The notes: a model not told the origin generated them from the letters alone. A stretch of DNA of 64,000 nucleotides from JACPRL01 sp035573715 (GCA_035573715.1 DATLZZ010000022.1:99068-163067), one strand, 5' to 3'. Shown: positions 34,555 to 43,333, numbered from the stretch's first letter. Program-made: numbers and translations.

Positions 34555-35699
34555 ATCGCGGAAGTCTGTGCCGTGTGAGCCTTCTGGTTGTTTGCGTGGT
34601 TGCGAGCGCGTGGGCGGGCGACAAGCCGCGCGCGAGAGCGCTGGGAATTCCTTTCGACGGCACGCCGGGACCGCTCAACGCCATCACCGATGTCGCCGGA
34701 GTCGAAGTCGGCCACAGCACCATCATTCGCGGCGAAGGCAAGCTCGAAGTCGGCGTCGGGCCGGTGCGCACCGGCGTGACAGCTATCTTTCCTCGCGGCA
34801 AAAAGTCGCCCGAGCCGGTCTTCGCCGGCTGGTTCTCGCTGAACGGCAACGGCGAAATGACCGGCACGACGTGGGTGGAAGAGTCTGGCTTCCTCGAAGG
34901 GCCTGTGCTAATCACCAACACCCACAGCGTCGGCGTGGTGCGCGACGCCACGATTGCCTGGCAACTCCGCCAGGGCCCGACGGCGCAGCCGTGGTCGCTG
35001 CCGGTGGTGGCGGAAACCTGGGACGGCTACCTGAACGACATCAACGGATTCCACGTGAAGCCCGAGCACGTGTTCGAAGCGCTGGACTCGGCGCGCAGCG
35101 GGCCGGTGGCGGAAGGCAACGTCGGCGGCGGGACAGGAATGATCTGCCACGAGTTCAAGGGGGGAATTGGCACGGCGTCGCGGAAGCTCAGTGAAAAAGA
35201 CGGCGGCTACACGGTCGGCGTGCTGGTGCAGTGCAACTACGGCTTGCGCCGCCATCTGCGCATCGCCGGCGTGCCGGTGGGGCGGGAAATCCGCGAGCAG
35301 CTCGTCTACGAGCAGGACACCGGCTCCATCATCATCGTGGTGGCCACCGACGCGCCGCTGCTGCCGCACCAGTTGAAGCGGTTGGCGCGGCGGGCGGCGC
35401 TGGGGCTGGCGCGCAACGGCAGCATCAGCGGCAACAGCTCGGGCGACATCTTCATCGCGTTTTCGACCGCCAACGCCGGCGCCTCCCAGCCGACCGGCCT
35501 GCCGAAATTGACGATGGTACCCAACGACACCATTTCGCCGCTGTTCGAGGCCACGGTGGAAGCGACGGAGGAAGCCATCGTCAATGCGCTGGTGGCGGCG
35601 GAGACCATGACCGGCGCTGACGACCACAAAGTCATCGCCCTGCCGCACGGCCGGCTGCGGGAAGTCTTGAAGAAGTACAACCGACTCGCGGTGCCCTAG
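34551..35699 (+). CDS. P1 family peptidase (DmpA/BapA-type N-terminal nucleophile aminopeptidase)
   Basis: 382 residues. The N-terminus (LLVVCVVASAWAGDK) is a signal peptide. Seen family blocks: GTPGPLNAITDVAGVEVGHST, ITNTHSVGVVRDA, GNVGGGTGMICHEFKGGIGTASR, and the predicted autoproteolysis site between Gly258 and Ser259 (DTGSIIIVVATDAPLLPHQ), whose Ser becomes the new N-terminal nucleophile. Characterised members cleave N-terminal beta-amino acids, D-amino acid amides or L-residues from peptides. It is the last gene of the operon and ends convergently, sharing a CTAG stop with the transglycosylase gene. Confidence 0.9.
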   Translation: MNRGSLCRVSLLVVCVVASAWAGDKPRARALGIPFDGTPGPLNAITDVAGVEVGHSTIIRGEGKLEVGVGPVRTGVTAIFPRGKKSPEPVFAGWFSLNGNGEMTGTTWVEESGFLEGPVLITNTHSVGVVRDATIAWQLRQGPTAQPWSLPVVAETWDGYLNDINGFHVKPEHVFEALDSARSGPVAEGNVGGGTGMICHEFKGGIGTASRKLSEKDGGYTVGVLVQCNYGLRRHLRIAGVPVGREIREQLVYEQDTGSIIIVVATDAPLLPHQLKRLARRAALGLARNGSISGNSSGDIFIAFSTANAGASQPTGLPKLTMVPNDTISPLFEATVEATEEAIVNALVAAETMTGADDHKVIALPHGRLREVLKKYNRLAVP

Positions 35700-36409
35700 G
35701 GCTGGCGCGCCGGCCGCGCGAAAACAACGACTGAGCTTCGGGGCGCCGCCGCGCGGCCGCGCGAAAGTCGAAGGACGGAGGGGACGAACTCGCGGGTTTC
35801 CGCGGGCAGCCACGGGCGCAGCTCAAAGAAGTCGCGGCGGCCGGAGCGCGCGAGGGCGCGCTCGACGCGCCCGGCCCCGGCGTTGTAGGCGGCCAGCACC
35901 AGCGGCCAGTCGCCGAACTGGCGGTAAAGGTCGGCGAGGTGGCGCGCCGCGGCGCGGGTTGAAAGGGTGAAGTCGGTGCGCTCGTCGCGGCGGGCGTCCA
36001 CCTGCAGGCCGTAGCGCCGCGCGGTCTCCGGCATGAACTGCCAGGCGCCGCGCGCGCCCCTGGGCGAGAGCGCCCTCGGATTGAAGCGGCTCTCCACCCA
36101 GCCCACCGCCAGCAGCTCGACCGGAACGCCTTCCGCCTCGAAGCTCTCGCTCAAGAACTGCCACTCCTGCTCGCTCAGTCGAGCGCGCCAGGGCGGGTTG
36201 AACAGGTCTTCGCGCGTTTCGGGAACCACTGGCGGTGACTCAGGAGTCTGCTGCGGCGCGCTTACATAGTCGGCTGCCGCGCCCACGGCCGCGAAGCGCG
36301 CCGCCCGCAATTGCTCGAATCGTGTTTCCACCGGAGTTTGAGACTGCGAGGGAAGTGGCATCAAGCTGAGGAAGCCGATAAGTACGATGCTGGGTGCAAG
36401 CCGGCGCAT
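35696..36409 (-). CDS. Lytic transglycosylase (SLT family), secreted
   Basis: 237 residues from the ATG at 36409, chosen because AGGA lies 6 bp upstream; this start sits 8 bp after the cusA stop. Signal peptide residues about 1-23 (VLIGFLSLMPLPSQSQ). The catalytic domain has Glu in VGWVESRFNPRALSPRGARG, then GAWQFMPETARRYGL and a DWPLVLAAYNAGAGRVERA segment. It cleaves peptidoglycan glycan strands. It seems to be the last gene of the copper efflux operon, which is unusual. Confidence 0.88.
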   Translation of the reverse strand: MRRLAPSIVLIGFLSLMPLPSQSQTPVETRFEQLRAARFAAVGAAADYVSAPQQTPESPPVVPETREDLFNPPWRARLSEQEWQFLSESFEAEGVPVELLAVGWVESRFNPRALSPRGARGAWQFMPETARRYGLQVDARRDERTDFTLSTRAAARHLADLYRQFGDWPLVLAAYNAGAGRVERALARSGRRDFFELRPWLPAETREFVPSVLRLSRGRAAAPRSSVVVFARPARQP

Positions 36410-36417
36410 GGGCATTC

Positions 36418-39400
36418 CTATTTCACCGGCAGACCGGCGGCGCGCAGCGCCGGCTTCACTTCCCAACCCCACTTCCAGATGGCGTAGATGGGCGGGTAGA
36501 CAATCAACTCCATCAGGAACGAGGTGAAGATGCCGCCCACCATGGGCGCGGCGATGCGCTTCATCACGTCGGCGCCGGCGCCCACCGACCACAGGATGGG
36601 CAGCAGGGCGAAGAACATGCAGGCCACCGTCATCAGCTTCGGCCGCAGGCGCTTGACCGCGCCGTGGACGATGGCTTCGCGCAGGTCGTGCCAGCTCCGC
36701 AGCCGGCCCCTGTCCTTGGCTTCCTTGTAGGCGAGGTCAAGGTAGAGCAGCATGAAGACACCGGTTTCCGCATCCACGCCCAGCAGCGCAATCAGGCCCA
36801 CCCACACAGCGATGCTCAGGTTGTAGCCGAGCAAGTAGAGCAGCCAGAGGGCGCCGACGGCGGAGAACGGCACCGCCAGCAGGATGATGAACGTCTTCAC
36901 CACCGAGCCGGTGTTGAAGTAGAGCAGCAGGAAGATGACGAAGAGCGTGAGGGGTACCACGAGCCACAGGCGATCTTTCACCCGAGCCATGTGTTCATAC
37001 TGCCCGCTCCAGATGAGCTCGTAGCCCGGCGGCACGACCACCTTCTCGCGCACGGCGCGCTTGGCGTCTTCCACGTAGCCGCCGATGTCGCGTCCGGCTA
37101 CGTCCACATACACGTAGCCCGCCAGCCGGCCGTTTTCGTTGCGGATCATTCCCGGCCCGGTGCGGAGGCGCAGGTCGGCCAGTTGGGCCAGCGGCACCTG
37201 CGCGCCCGAGGGCGTTCTGACCAGCACGCGCTCAAGCCTGGGGATGTCATCGCGCAACTCGCGAGCGTAGCGGACGTTCACCGGATAGCGCTCGCGTCCT
37301 TCCACCGTAATGGTGAGGTTCTCGCCGCCCACGCCGCTCATCAGCACATCGTTGACGTCGTCCACGGTCAGGCCGTAACGAGCGAGCGCGTCGCGGCGCA
37401 AGTCGAAGTCGAGGAAGTAGCCGCCGGTGGTGCGCTCGGCAAAGACGCTGCGCGTGCCCGGCACGCCGCTGAGCACGCCTTCGAGGTGCGCGCCCAGTTC
37501 TTCAATTTGTTTCAAGTCGTCGCCCAGAATCTTGACGCCGACCGGGGAGCGCACGCCGGTGGTCAGCATGTCGATGCGGTTTTTGATGGGCATGGTCCAG
37601 ACGTTGCTCATACCGGGCATCTGCACGGCTTCGTTCAACCCGCCGGGGCCGTAGAGCAGCTCGTCGAGGCTGATGCGGTCGGGCCAGGCGCGGCGCAGGA
37701 TGCGTTGCAGCCACTCCGGCGCCCAGTCCGAGTACCAGCGCGGCTTGCGCCGCCACTCGGATTCCGGCTTCAGCACCACGACGGTTTCCACCATCGAGAA
37801 CGGCGCCGGGTCGGTGGGCGTTTCGGCGCGGCCGATTTTGCCGAAGACTTGCTGGACCTCCGGGATTTGCCTCAGCAGCTTGTTGCGAGCTTGCAGGATG
37901 CGCGCCGCCTCAGTGACCGAAATCCCCGGCAGGGTGATGGGCATGTCGAGCAGGACGCCTTCGTTGAGCGGCGGCATGAACTCCGAGCCCAGGCGGAAAA
38001 AGAGGGGCACGGTCAGCACGACGGTGAGAACCGCCACCCCTACCGTCGTCCAGCGCCACTCGAGCACAAACTCGACCACCGGCTGATAGAGACGCATCAG
38101 CGGCCGGCTGATGGGGTGCTTTTCTTCACTGTGAATCCTGCCGACCAACAGGGCGTTGACGGTCCACGCCAGCCAGCGCGGCCGGAAGCTGTACTCCTTT
38201 ACGTGGGTGAACAGCAGCCGGAGGGCCGGGTCGAGCGTGATGGCCAGCACCGCGCCGATGGCCATGGCGAAGTTCTTGGTGAAGGCCAGCGGCTTGAACA
38301 GCCGCCCTTCCTGCGCCTCCAGGGTGAAGACCGGCATGAAGGAGACGGCGATGACCAGCAGCGCAAAAAAGCTCGGCCCGCCGACTTCTTTCACTGCGCT
38401 GATGATGACCTCACGGTAGTCGCCCGGGCGCCCTTCCGCCTCCCAGTGCTCGAGCTTTTTGTGAGTTTGCTCGACGACCACGACGGCGGAGTCCACCAGG
38501 GCGCCGATGGCGATGGCGATGCCGCCGAGCGACATGATGTTGGCGGTCAGGTCCATGGCCTGCATGGGGATGAACGCCAGCAGCACGGTGATGGGGATGG
38601 TGACGATGGGAATCACCGCGCTGGGGAAGTGCCAGAGGAAAATCAGAATGACGATGCTGACGATAATCAGCTCTTCCATCAGCGTGTCCTGGAGCGTGGC
38701 GATGGAGCGCTCAATCAGCTCCAGCCGGTCGTAGGTGGTGACAATCTTCACGCCTGGCGGCAGGGTGGGTTCGATGTCCTTGATCTTGGCGCGGACGCGC
38801 TCGATGACCTTCTGGGCGTTCTCACCGAAGCGCATGATGACGATGCCGCCGACCACTTCGCCTTCGCCGTTGAGCTCGGCCACGCCGCGGCGCAGGTCGG
38901 GGCCGAAGCTGACGCTGCCGAGGTCGCGTACCAGGATGGGCGTGCCGTTCTGGGGGTTGGCGCCCACGGCGACGTTTTCGATATCCCGCAGCGAGCGGAT
39001 GTAGCCGCGGCCGCGCACCATGTACTCGGCGCCGCCGAACTCGAGCAGGCGGCCGCCGACGTCGTTGTTGCTGCGCCGCACCGCCTCGACCACGGTGTTG
39101 AGCGCGATGCCGTACCCGTGCAGCTTGTTGGGGTCGAGGTTGACCTGATACTGGCGGACGAAGCCCCCCACCGGCGCCACCTCGGCCACTCCGGGAACGG
39201 ATTGCAGGCTGTAGCGCAGGTACCAGTCCTGGTAGCTGCGCAACTCTGCCAGGTCGTGCTGGCCGGTCGTGTCCACCAGCGCGTACTGGAAGACCCAGCC
39301 GACCGGGGTTTCGTCGCGCGCCAGCTCCACCTTGACGCCTTCCGGCAAACGCGGCTGGATGGCGCTCAGGTACTCGAGCGTGCGCGAGCGCGCCCAGTAG

Positions 39401-39705
39401 ATGTCGGTGCCGTCTTCAAAGATGACGTAGACGTAGGAGTAGCCGAAGTCGGAGAAGCCGCGGATGTCCTTGACCCGCGGGGCGCCCAGCAGGGCGCTGA
39501 CGATGGGGTAGGTGACCTGGTCTTCGATGATGTCGGGGCTGCGGTCCCAGCGGGTGTAGATGATGACCTGGGTGTCGGAGAGGTCGGGGAGGGCGTCGAG
39601 TTTGATTTCGGTCATCGCCCGCCAGCCGAGCAGCACCGCCACGGCCGCGCAGAGCACAATCAGAAAGCGGTTGTGGGCGCTGAATTCGATGATGCGGTCG
39701 ATCAT
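36418..39705 (-). CDS. Heavy-metal RND efflux pump CusA-like
   Basis: 1095 residues from an ATG at 39705 that overlaps the stop of the NosL-like gene (ATGA). It is a full-length HME-RND pump: N-terminal membrane anchor (FLIVLCAAVAVLLGW), porter domains, and the family membrane helix AIGALVDSAVVVVEQTHKKLE. The charged Asp-Ser and the end THKK resemble the Cu/Ag (CusA) rather than Zn/Co/Cd (CzcA) class. A second half repeats the fold (LTLFVIFLLLYFNTGS). It exports Cu(I)/Ag(I) with CusB and CusC. Metal choice is inferred from the signature only. Confidence 0.9.
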   Translation of the reverse strand: MIDRIIEFSAHNRFLIVLCAAVAVLLGWRAMTEIKLDALPDLSDTQVIIYTRWDRSPDIIEDQVTYPIVSALLGAPRVKDIRGFSDFGYSYVYVIFEDGTDIYWARSRTLEYLSAIQPRLPEGVKVELARDETPVGWVFQYALVDTTGQHDLAELRSYQDWYLRYSLQSVPGVAEVAPVGGFVRQYQVNLDPNKLHGYGIALNTVVEAVRRSNNDVGGRLLEFGGAEYMVRGRGYIRSLRDIENVAVGANPQNGTPILVRDLGSVSFGPDLRRGVAELNGEGEVVGGIVIMRFGENAQKVIERVRAKIKDIEPTLPPGVKIVTTYDRLELIERSIATLQDTLMEELIIVSIVILIFLWHFPSAVIPIVTIPITVLLAFIPMQAMDLTANIMSLGGIAIAIGALVDSAVVVVEQTHKKLEHWEAEGRPGDYREVIISAVKEVGGPSFFALLVIAVSFMPVFTLEAQEGRLFKPLAFTKNFAMAIGAVLAITLDPALRLLFTHVKEYSFRPRWLAWTVNALLVGRIHSEEKHPISRPLMRLYQPVVEFVLEWRWTTVGVAVLTVVLTVPLFFRLGSEFMPPLNEGVLLDMPITLPGISVTEAARILQARNKLLRQIPEVQQVFGKIGRAETPTDPAPFSMVETVVVLKPESEWRRKPRWYSDWAPEWLQRILRRAWPDRISLDELLYGPGGLNEAVQMPGMSNVWTMPIKNRIDMLTTGVRSPVGVKILGDDLKQIEELGAHLEGVLSGVPGTRSVFAERTTGGYFLDFDLRRDALARYGLTVDDVNDVLMSGVGGENLTITVEGRERYPVNVRYARELRDDIPRLERVLVRTPSGAQVPLAQLADLRLRTGPGMIRNENGRLAGYVYVDVAGRDIGGYVEDAKRAVREKVVVPPGYELIWSGQYEHMARVKDRLWLVVPLTLFVIFLLLYFNTGSVVKTFIILLAVPFSAVGALWLLYLLGYNLSIAVWVGLIALLGVDAETGVFMLLYLDLAYKEAKDRGRLRSWHDLREAIVHGAVKRLRPKLMTVACMFFALLPILWSVGAGADVMKRIAAPMVGGIFTSFLMELIVYPPIYAIWKWGWEVKPALRAAGLPVK

Positions 39706-40199
39706 GGGTGTATCCCCGTCTCCTGGAGCAGCTCCGGCAAGCGCCGCACCGCGCCGCCGTTCTCGGCGGCAAAGGCGCGGGCCTCGTCCTCTCGCGCGAA
39801 GGCATAGAGGCTGGGAACGCAACGATCAAAGACCGGCTCCTGGGGATGTTTGGTGTCGTCGAGCAACGGTTCGTGCCGCGCGCACAGCACCACGCGGCTG
39901 CCTTCAACGTAGAAAGCGTCCTCGGGCGCCAGGGGGCGGCCGGAGACGTAATCGGTGACCTCCAGCAGGCGGATGGAGACGCGCTTCTGCTGGTGCTGCC
40001 GGAAGGCGCAGCGGGCGCAGCAGACGGCCTCGCGCCGGCCGTTCTCTTCCACAACCGCTCGGGCCTGGGCGTGGATAGGGCGCTGGCAGATGCGGCAGAT
40101 GTCCGGCTGGGTGTGGACGAGGAGCCAGTAGCCCGCCAGCGCCAGAGCCACGACCAGCAGAACGCTGCCGGCAATGCCGGATACTTTGTTGGTCGTCAT
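39702..40199 (-). CDS. Membrane-anchored NosL-like cysteine protein in the copper operon
   Basis: 165 residues. One N-terminal membrane anchor (SVLLVVALALAGYWLLV) is followed by Cys35/Cys38 (CRIC), Cys60/61/64 (CCARC) and a FAREDEARAFAAENGG segment. The layout (periplasmic, paired Cys, late Phe/Ala block) resembles NosL, the Cu(I) chaperone of nitrous oxide reductase. It lies between cusB and cusA with overlapping or nearly overlapping ends. The likely role is to hand periplasmic Cu(I) to the pump, which is inference. No nos gene is present in the window. Confidence 0.7.
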   Translation of the reverse strand: MTTNKVSGIAGSVLLVVALALAGYWLLVHTQPDICRICQRPIHAQARAVVEENGRREAVCCARCAFRQHQQKRVSIRLLEVTDYVSGRPLAPEDAFYVEGSRVVLCARHEPLLDDTKHPQEPVFDRCVPSLYAFAREDEARAFAAENGGAVRRLPELLQETGIHP

Positions 40200-40211
40200 G
40201 AGACTCCCTCC

Positions 40212-41543
40212 CTAGTGCTTCATGCCTTCCAGGGCGCTCTTCAGGCGGCTCTCGGAGTCGAGCAGGAAAACGCCCGAGGTGACGATGGAGTCGCCGGGCT
40301 TGAGGCCGGAGAGAACCGTCACGCGGTCGCCCAGCCGGATGCCGACCTGGATTTGGCGGGGCTCAAAGTAGCCGCCCTCGCGGGCGAGAAAAACGAGCTG
40401 GCGCGTGCCGGTGTCCAGCACGGCGTCGCGGGGGACGACTATCTGCCGGCCGAGGGGCACCTGGATTTCAACCGTGGCGAACATGCCCGGCTTGAGGGCA
40501 AGCTCGGGGTTGTCGAACTCAAGGCGGATGGGCTGCGTGCGAGTAGCCGACTCGACGTGGGGTTGAACGAAGGCGACGCGCCCGGAGAAGCGGCGGCCGG
40601 GAAAAGTCTCGACCGTCATCGTTACCGGCATTCCCTCGCGCACGCCGGCGCTTTCGTACTCATAGAGCTGCGCCTGCACCCAGACGCGGGAGTGGTCGGC
40701 GACCGCGTAGAGGTCGGAGTCTGGCGTGATGTACTGGTTGGGGAAGACTTTGCGCTCGACCACGTGACCGGTGACCGGCGAATAGAAGGTCAACTCCTCC
40801 TGCGGGGCGCCGCGCTGCTCGAGCTCCGCCAGCTGCGCGTCGGTCACGTCCCACAAGCGCAGCTTCTCGCGCGCCGCCCGCAGCAGCGAAGCCGAGCCCT
40901 GCGCGGCCTCGGGATAGGGCGCGTTGCCGAGGTACTGCTGGGCGCGGCGGGCGATCAGGTACTCCTGCTGCGCCGAGACCAGTTCGGGGCTGTAGAGGGT
41001 GAACAGCGGGTCGCCTTTCTGGACGTGCTGCCAGGTGTAATCGACGAAGACCTTGCGCACCCAGCCGCTGACCTTGGTGTGCACGCGCGCCACCCGCGTC
41101 TCGTCCAGCGCCACCATGCCCGTGGCGCGGATGGACTGCGAGACGTTCTCGACCGCCGCGACGCCCGTGCGGACGCCGATGAGCTGCTGCTTGGCGGGCG
41201 AAATCTGAATGACGGCGCTGGGCATTTCTTCCGCCGGCTTGCCCGACGCCGGCGCGGACGAGGCCGGTGGAGCTTGGTCGGCGTACTTGGGCACGAGCTG
41301 CATGCCGCAGTCCGGCGCGATGCCGGGCTTGTCCGACTTGTACTGCGGGTGCATCGGGTCGTACCAGTAGAGAATCTTACGCTCGGCGGGCTTGCTCATG
41401 TCATGCCCCGCGTGCGGGTCGGACTGCGCCGCGGCGGTGTCGCGGCCGAACCAGCCGGCAAGCTCGGCGTGGTAGACCGACCCGAGAACGACGGCGGCGA
41501 CCAGCGCCAGGCCAAGAATCGGTTTCAGAATTCGTGCGCTCAT
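40212..41543 (-). CDS. RND efflux periplasmic adaptor CusB-like with heavy-metal-binding domain
   Basis: 443 residues. N-terminal membrane anchor (LGLALVAAVVLGSVYHAEL). A heavy-metal-binding module near residues 50-85 reads YDPMHPQYKSDKPGIAPDCG then MQLVPKY, the YHS-like MHP...CGM pattern. The adaptor domains follow: barrel-sandwich (PAKQQLIGVRTGVAAVENV), alpha hairpin (LVSAQQEYLIARRAQQYLG) and beta barrel (VWVQAQLYEYESAGVREG). It bridges CusA and CusC and can bind metal itself. 12 bp separate it from the NosL-like gene. Confidence 0.9.
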   Translation of the reverse strand: MSARILKPILGLALVAAVVLGSVYHAELAGWFGRDTAAAQSDPHAGHDMSKPAERKILYWYDPMHPQYKSDKPGIAPDCGMQLVPKYADQAPPASSAPASGKPAEEMPSAVIQISPAKQQLIGVRTGVAAVENVSQSIRATGMVALDETRVARVHTKVSGWVRKVFVDYTWQHVQKGDPLFTLYSPELVSAQQEYLIARRAQQYLGNAPYPEAAQGSASLLRAAREKLRLWDVTDAQLAELEQRGAPQEELTFYSPVTGHVVERKVFPNQYITPDSDLYAVADHSRVWVQAQLYEYESAGVREGMPVTMTVETFPGRRFSGRVAFVQPHVESATRTQPIRLEFDNPELALKPGMFATVEIQVPLGRQIVVPRDAVLDTGTRQLVFLAREGGYFEPRQIQVGIRLGDRVTVLSGLKPGDSIVTSGVFLLDSESRLKSALEGMKH

Positions 41544-41552
41544 GGTTCCTCC

Positions 41553-42824
41553 TTATTTCGTCAATTCCACGCCCACGAGCGGCTCCAGCCGGGCCAGGGC
41601 CGACTGGTAGTTGGCCCGCTCGCGGTAGTAGTCGATTTCGTAGTTGAGAACAGTGGTGAAACTTTCCATCACGGTGAGGAAGTCGACGCTGCCGACCTGA
41701 TAGGCGGCGAGCGCTGACTCCAGGGCCAGCGAGGATTGCGGGACGATGGCCTGCGAGTAGAGCTCGGCGAGCTCTTCCGAGGCTTTGGCGGCGAGGTAGT
41801 ATTGCTTGACCTCGAACTGCAGCGTGGTCAGCCGGTCGTCCCGGCTGCGCTCGGCGCTGCGCAGCTCTTCGGTGGCTTCCTTCACGCCTTCGCGCTGCTT
41901 GGTCTTGTAGAAGACCGGCAGGTTGACGGTGAACTGGAAGCCGTGCATTTCGGGCAGCAGCGGGCGGTTCTGGTAGGTGTAGCCGACACCGACGTCGGGG
42001 TAATACTCCCTGCGGGCGAGGTTGACGGCGAGCTGGCTGCGCTCGATGAGCCGCTGCTGGCGCCGCAGCCCGGTGTCGTTCTCGCGCGCCAGTTGGTAGA
42101 GGGCGTCGAGCGTATACGGGAGCTGCGACTTCTCGAGCGTAGCCCATGCTGCCAGCGGGCTCTCCGGGTCGCGCGCCAGCAACGTATTGAGCCGCACCTG
42201 GGCGGTGCGTTGCTGCTGCTCGAGCACGGTCAGGCGCTGGCGAAGACGGGAGAGTTCGACCTGCGCCTTCAGCACATCCTGTTGCAAGCCCTTGCCCAGC
42301 GAGTAGCGCGCCTCAGCGATCTGCGCCAGCTTCTCGAGCAGGTCTTTTTCCTTGAGCGTGATCTCGTGCGCTTTGTGGGCAAAGACATGGTCGTAGTAGG
42401 CGAGCTTGACCTCGGCCACCACGCGCCGCCGCGCCGCTTCGTACTCCCACCAGGCGGCGTCGGCTTCTCGCTCAGCCACTTGCCCACGCAGCTTGAGCTT
42501 GCCGGGGAAGGGGATTTCCTGCATGGCGCTGACTTCGCGATAGCTCGAGGGATCGTCGCGCTGCACGCCGAAGGGCTTGATGTCGCCCATCCATCCGACC
42601 GAAAGCGTCGGGTCGGGCAGGGAACCGGCCTGGGGCGCGCGCCGGCGCAAGGCCTCGGCGCGTCGCCGCGCGGCTTCCACTCCCGGATTCTTTTCGAGCG
42701 CTTCGCGCACCAGCGCGTCAAGCGGCATCTCTCCGGACGGCGCTTCCTGAGCCGCCGCCGACAGCCCGAGCAGCAGCGCGCCCGCGAGTCCAACCATCAA
42801 CATCCGACTACATTTCGTTCGCAT
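41553..42824 (-). CDS. Outer-membrane efflux protein, TolC/CusC family
   Basis: 423 residues with a signal peptide (MLMVGLAGALLLGLSAAAQ). Long helices of an outer-membrane factor follow (EVKLAYYDHVFAHKAHEITL, LLEKLAQIAEARYSLGKGLQ). A second such repeat ends near YYRERANYQSALARLEPLVG. It forms the outer-membrane channel of the tripartite pump. Start ATG 42824; stop is 9 bp before cusB. Confidence 0.9.
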   Translation of the reverse strand: MRTKCSRMLMVGLAGALLLGLSAAAQEAPSGEMPLDALVREALEKNPGVEAARRRAEALRRRAPQAGSLPDPTLSVGWMGDIKPFGVQRDDPSSYREVSAMQEIPFPGKLKLRGQVAEREADAAWWEYEAARRRVVAEVKLAYYDHVFAHKAHEITLKEKDLLEKLAQIAEARYSLGKGLQQDVLKAQVELSRLRQRLTVLEQQQRTAQVRLNTLLARDPESPLAAWATLEKSQLPYTLDALYQLARENDTGLRRQQRLIERSQLAVNLARREYYPDVGVGYTYQNRPLLPEMHGFQFTVNLPVFYKTKQREGVKEATEELRSAERSRDDRLTTLQFEVKQYYLAAKASEELAELYSQAIVPQSSLALESALAAYQVGSVDFLTVMESFTTVLNYEIDYYRERANYQSALARLEPLVGVELTK

Positions 42825-42913
42825 GGCATCCTCTCTTCAAAGAAGTCGGTAAAACACAAACCTTGCTCGCGGACACACCAGTGTTGTGTCCGGCCAGACC
42901 AGTGAAGAGAGGA

Positions 42914-43294
42914 CTAGATCAGGAAAACGCAGTTCAGCGTGTGGAGAGGCGAGTGGCTTGGGTGCGGAATGAAAAACGGCGTGGCCGGCGCGTGCGCCGG
43001 AGCTGGCCGCGGAGCTTTGGCCGTCGCTACCGGCGCCGTCGTGAAGCCGCTGGGCGATTCGCGGTCCTTGGCGCCCGGGCTCGCCGGGGCGCGATTCGAC
43101 GGAGACACCTGACAGCAGGAGAGGCTGCTCGGCTGGCTTTGCAGTTGCACGTCGCTGCGATGCTGCTCCGCCATCGGGCAGGGCGGGCAGTCCTGGTCGG
43201 ACGCCTTCGATTCGCAGCCCGCGATGGCCAGCAGCGGCTGCGCCAGCAGCGCGCCCACCACGGCCATAGCCGCCCATCTCGCCGATAGACGCAT
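42914..43294 (-). CDS. Cys-rich predicted lipoprotein, first gene of the copper efflux operon
   Basis: 126 residues from an ATG at 43294. The N-terminus has a signal with a perfect lipobox (LLAIAGC, Cys27 lipidated). Cys36/Cys39 (CPPC) and Cys60/Cys61 follow, then a Pro-, Ala- and Ser-rich tail with several His near the C-terminus (HPSHSPLHTLNC). The cysteines and position at the head of a copper-efflux operon suggest periplasmic Cu(I) binding or sensing. I recognise no named family. 89 bp separate it from cusC. Confidence 0.6.
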   Translation of the reverse strand: MRLSARWAAMAVVGALLAQPLLAIAGCESKASDQDCPPCPMAEQHRSDVQLQSQPSSLSCCQVSPSNRAPASPGAKDRESPSGFTTAPVATAKAPRPAPAHAPATPFFIPHPSHSPLHTLNCVFLI

Positions 43295-43303
43295 CCTCAC
43301 GCT

Positions 43304-43333
43304 ATTAGACGAGCAATTCAGCCGCCACGTCAA
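43304..43333 (-). promoter_or_regulatory. Predicted promoter of the copper efflux operon
   Basis: On the minus strand TTGACG (43328-43333), 18 bp, TCTAAT (43304-43309). Both boxes match the consensus at five of six bases. The -10 box lies only 9 nt before the ATG at 43294, so the transcript would have almost no leader. Confidence 0.55.

Noticed and set aside
38000..39700. Zn/Co/Cd (CzcA) assignment for the RND pump
   Set aside because: The membrane-helix signature (VDSAVVVVEQTHKKLE) resembles the CusA class more than the CzcA class; metal choice still unproven.
36394..39807. A 1137-codon open frame antisense to cusA
   Set aside because: Its product is low in complexity (His, Asp, Gln, Val, Ala rich) and mirrors the high-GC third-position pattern of cusA on the other strand. 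No motif or ribosome-binding site.
39708..41717. A 669-codon plus-strand frame across cusB and the NosL-like gene
   Set aside because: Antisense to two well-supported genes in a high-GC region where such shadow frames are common.
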